Shown piece by piece: positions 63,007 to 64,000 of a stretch of 64,000 bases of DNA. A program made the position numbers and the translations under genes. Below the pieces are notes generated by a model, which saw nothing but the letters and a program-made list of their open reading frames with translations, was not told where the DNA came from and searched no databases. This DNA comes from Psychrobacter sp. NG25 (lineage in GTDB: Bacteria; Pseudomonadota; Gammaproteobacteria; Pseudomonadales; Moraxellaceae). The stretch is from NCBI RefSeq assembly GCF_015234355.1, contig NZ_JADGMV010000004.1:1-64000 (forward strand), written 5' to 3'. Each line of letters begins with the position of its first letter. Position 1 is the stretch's first letter.

Positions 63007-64000
63007 ATGGACACAACTTCATTGTGGCAGACGATAGCTGAGCACCCAGAGTTCTTTGCCATGCTAACCATTCCGCCGGTAACTGCATTCGTTACTTGGA
63101 TACATGTGTGGATGGCGCTCAAAATGCTGTTTTATCCGGTTAAGTTTTGGGGTATTCGTATTCCTAAATTTCCGTTTTTTGGGTTGCCGGGTATTGGCTG
63201 GCAAGGTATCGTGCCACGCAAAGCTGGCAAGATATCAGGTGTCATCGTTGATCAGACGCTGTCAAAACTGGGCTCACTTGATGAGTTCTTTCAGGCGATG
63301 GAACCTGAGCAGATGGCCGTCTTTATCACTGATACAGTCGATAAAAACCTTGAGGCACTGATTGATGAAATTATGCTGGATCATTCGCCTGCGCTGTGGG
63401 GCAATCTGCCTTATGCGTTAAAGCGTCGTGTCTATGCCCAAGCACACCAAGAGCTGCCCAATATTATGCAGTCGTTGGTGACAGACTTGACCCATAATGT
63501 CGAAGATTTGGTTGATATGCGTAAGATGATCGTCAACACGATGGAGAATGATCGTCGGTTGATGGTTAATATGTTTTTAAAGGTAGGCCAAAAAGAGATC
63601 GATTTTATTTGGCATATCAGTGCCTTGATCGGTTTGATTTTCGGTCTTATCCAAATGTTCATATTTTTGGTAGTGCCGCAGCATTGGACAGTGCCGTTTT
63701 TTGCAGCAATTTGGGGCTTTCTAACCAATTGGATTGCCATTTGGATGGTGTTCAATCCGGTCGAGCCACATTTTATCCCCTATGTTAAGTTTTTTACTGT
63801 ACAGAGCCATTTCCCATTTATAAAACCACAGATACCGCGTATTGATCGATACCGTCTACAAGGTGGTTTTATGAAACGTCAAGAGGAAGTCTCTGAGGTT
63901 TTTGCTGAGATTGTGGTAAAGGATTTGGTGACACTTGAAAACATCATGAATGAGATGATGTATGGTGACCGTGCTGTGCAAACGCGCGCGCTAATGAAGT
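63007..64000 (+). CDS. DUF445-family membrane protein, 5' part
   Basis: Starts at the ATG at 63007 and stays open to the window end (331 codons visible), so the 3' end is missing. TM segments at about residues 18-40, 205-228 and 231-250. FPFFGLPGIGWQGIVPRKAG after the first TM, and GFLTNWIAIWMVFNPVEPHF (about residues 238-257), are typical of DUF445 (YheB-like) membrane proteins; function unknown. Confidence 0.85.
   Translation, partial: MDTTSLWQTIAEHPEFFAMLTIPPVTAFVTWIHVWMALKMLFYPVKFWGIRIPKFPFFGLPGIGWQGIVPRKAGKISGVIVDQTLSKLGSLDEFFQAMEPEQMAVFITDTVDKNLEALIDEIMLDHSPALWGNLPYALKRRVYAQAHQELPNIMQSLVTDLTHNVEDLVDMRKMIVNTMENDRRLMVNMFLKVGQKEIDFIWHISALIGLIFGLIQMFIFLVVPQHWTVPFFAAIWGFLTNWIAIWMVFNPVEPHFIPYVKFFTVQSHFPFIKPQIPRIDRYRLQGGFMKRQEEVSEVFAEIVVKDLVTLENIMNEMMYGDRAVQTRALMK

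Overview
The window looks like a chromosomal segment of a gammaproteobacterium of the family Moraxellaceae, most likely Psychrobacter. This is inferred from moderate GC, from the character of the housekeeping proteins (rplU-rpmA, lolA, trpS-scpA-scpB, rplM-rpsI, an AdeIJK/MexAB-like RND operon) and from typical Moraxellaceae accessory genes. No 16S or database comparison was possible.

Layout. (1) 1-2.4 kb: a DUF2231 membrane protein and a sorbosone-dehydrogenase-like lipoprotein, with the decayed 3' end of an IS3-family element in the same orientation on each side. (2) 2.4-7.0 kb: a mobile-DNA graveyard. It holds an IS3 left end with orfA, two fragments of a second copy of the large integrase found intact at 12-15 kb, a truncated 2OG-Fe(II) oxygenase-like ORF, small membrane proteins, a MITE-like element, a broken serine resolvase, several inverted repeats and an orphan SUKH (SMI1/KNR4) immunity gene. 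(3) 7.1-11.7 kb: an arsenic locus with divergent arsO, an arsC-arsR fusion, an arsenic-type GAPDH and arsJ, around a 56-bp palindrome. (4) 11.9-19.1 kb: a four-gene minus-strand block, including a three-gene recombinase module with two very large tyrosine-recombinase-like proteins. (5) 19.6-23.3 kb: an amidase / polysaccharide-deacetylase-like hydrolase / small protein / CobW-like GTPase operon, probably catabolism of an amide or cyclic imide. (6) 23.8-35.5 kb: a defence island. A type I restriction-modification system (hsdM-hsdS...hsdR) is split by a coiled-coil membrane protein, an Arc-like RHH protein, a small membrane protein and a Septu-like PtuA/PtuB pair, and is followed by a YgjP-like metallopeptidase. 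(7) 35.8-37.8 kb: a VanX-like dipeptidase and a DUF819 permease. (8) 38.3-41.0 kb: a small integrative element (integrase, excisionase, HTH regulator, two small genes) next to tRNA-Val(GAC). (9) 41.3-64 kb: core genome: glutathionyl-hydroquinone reductase, hemB, an RND efflux operon, ispB, rplU-rpmA, lolA, scpB-scpA-trpS, an LpxL-type acyltransferase, rpsI-rplM, rsmD, mrdA and the start of a DUF445 gene.

How it works together. The first 41 kb is mostly accessory DNA with at least three mobility systems: IS3 remnants, the giant-integrase module and the tRNA-Val element. Its cargo falls into arsenic detoxification (reduction plus GAPDH/ArsJ export of an arsenylated sugar phosphate), phage defence (type I R-M nested with Septu-like genes) and small-molecule amide catabolism. 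The right-hand 23 kb is ordinary chromosome. The most unusual items are the giant two-recombinase module with a decayed opposite-strand copy, the nested defence operon, and the hydrolase operon whose CobW-like protein lacks the usual metal-binding cysteines.
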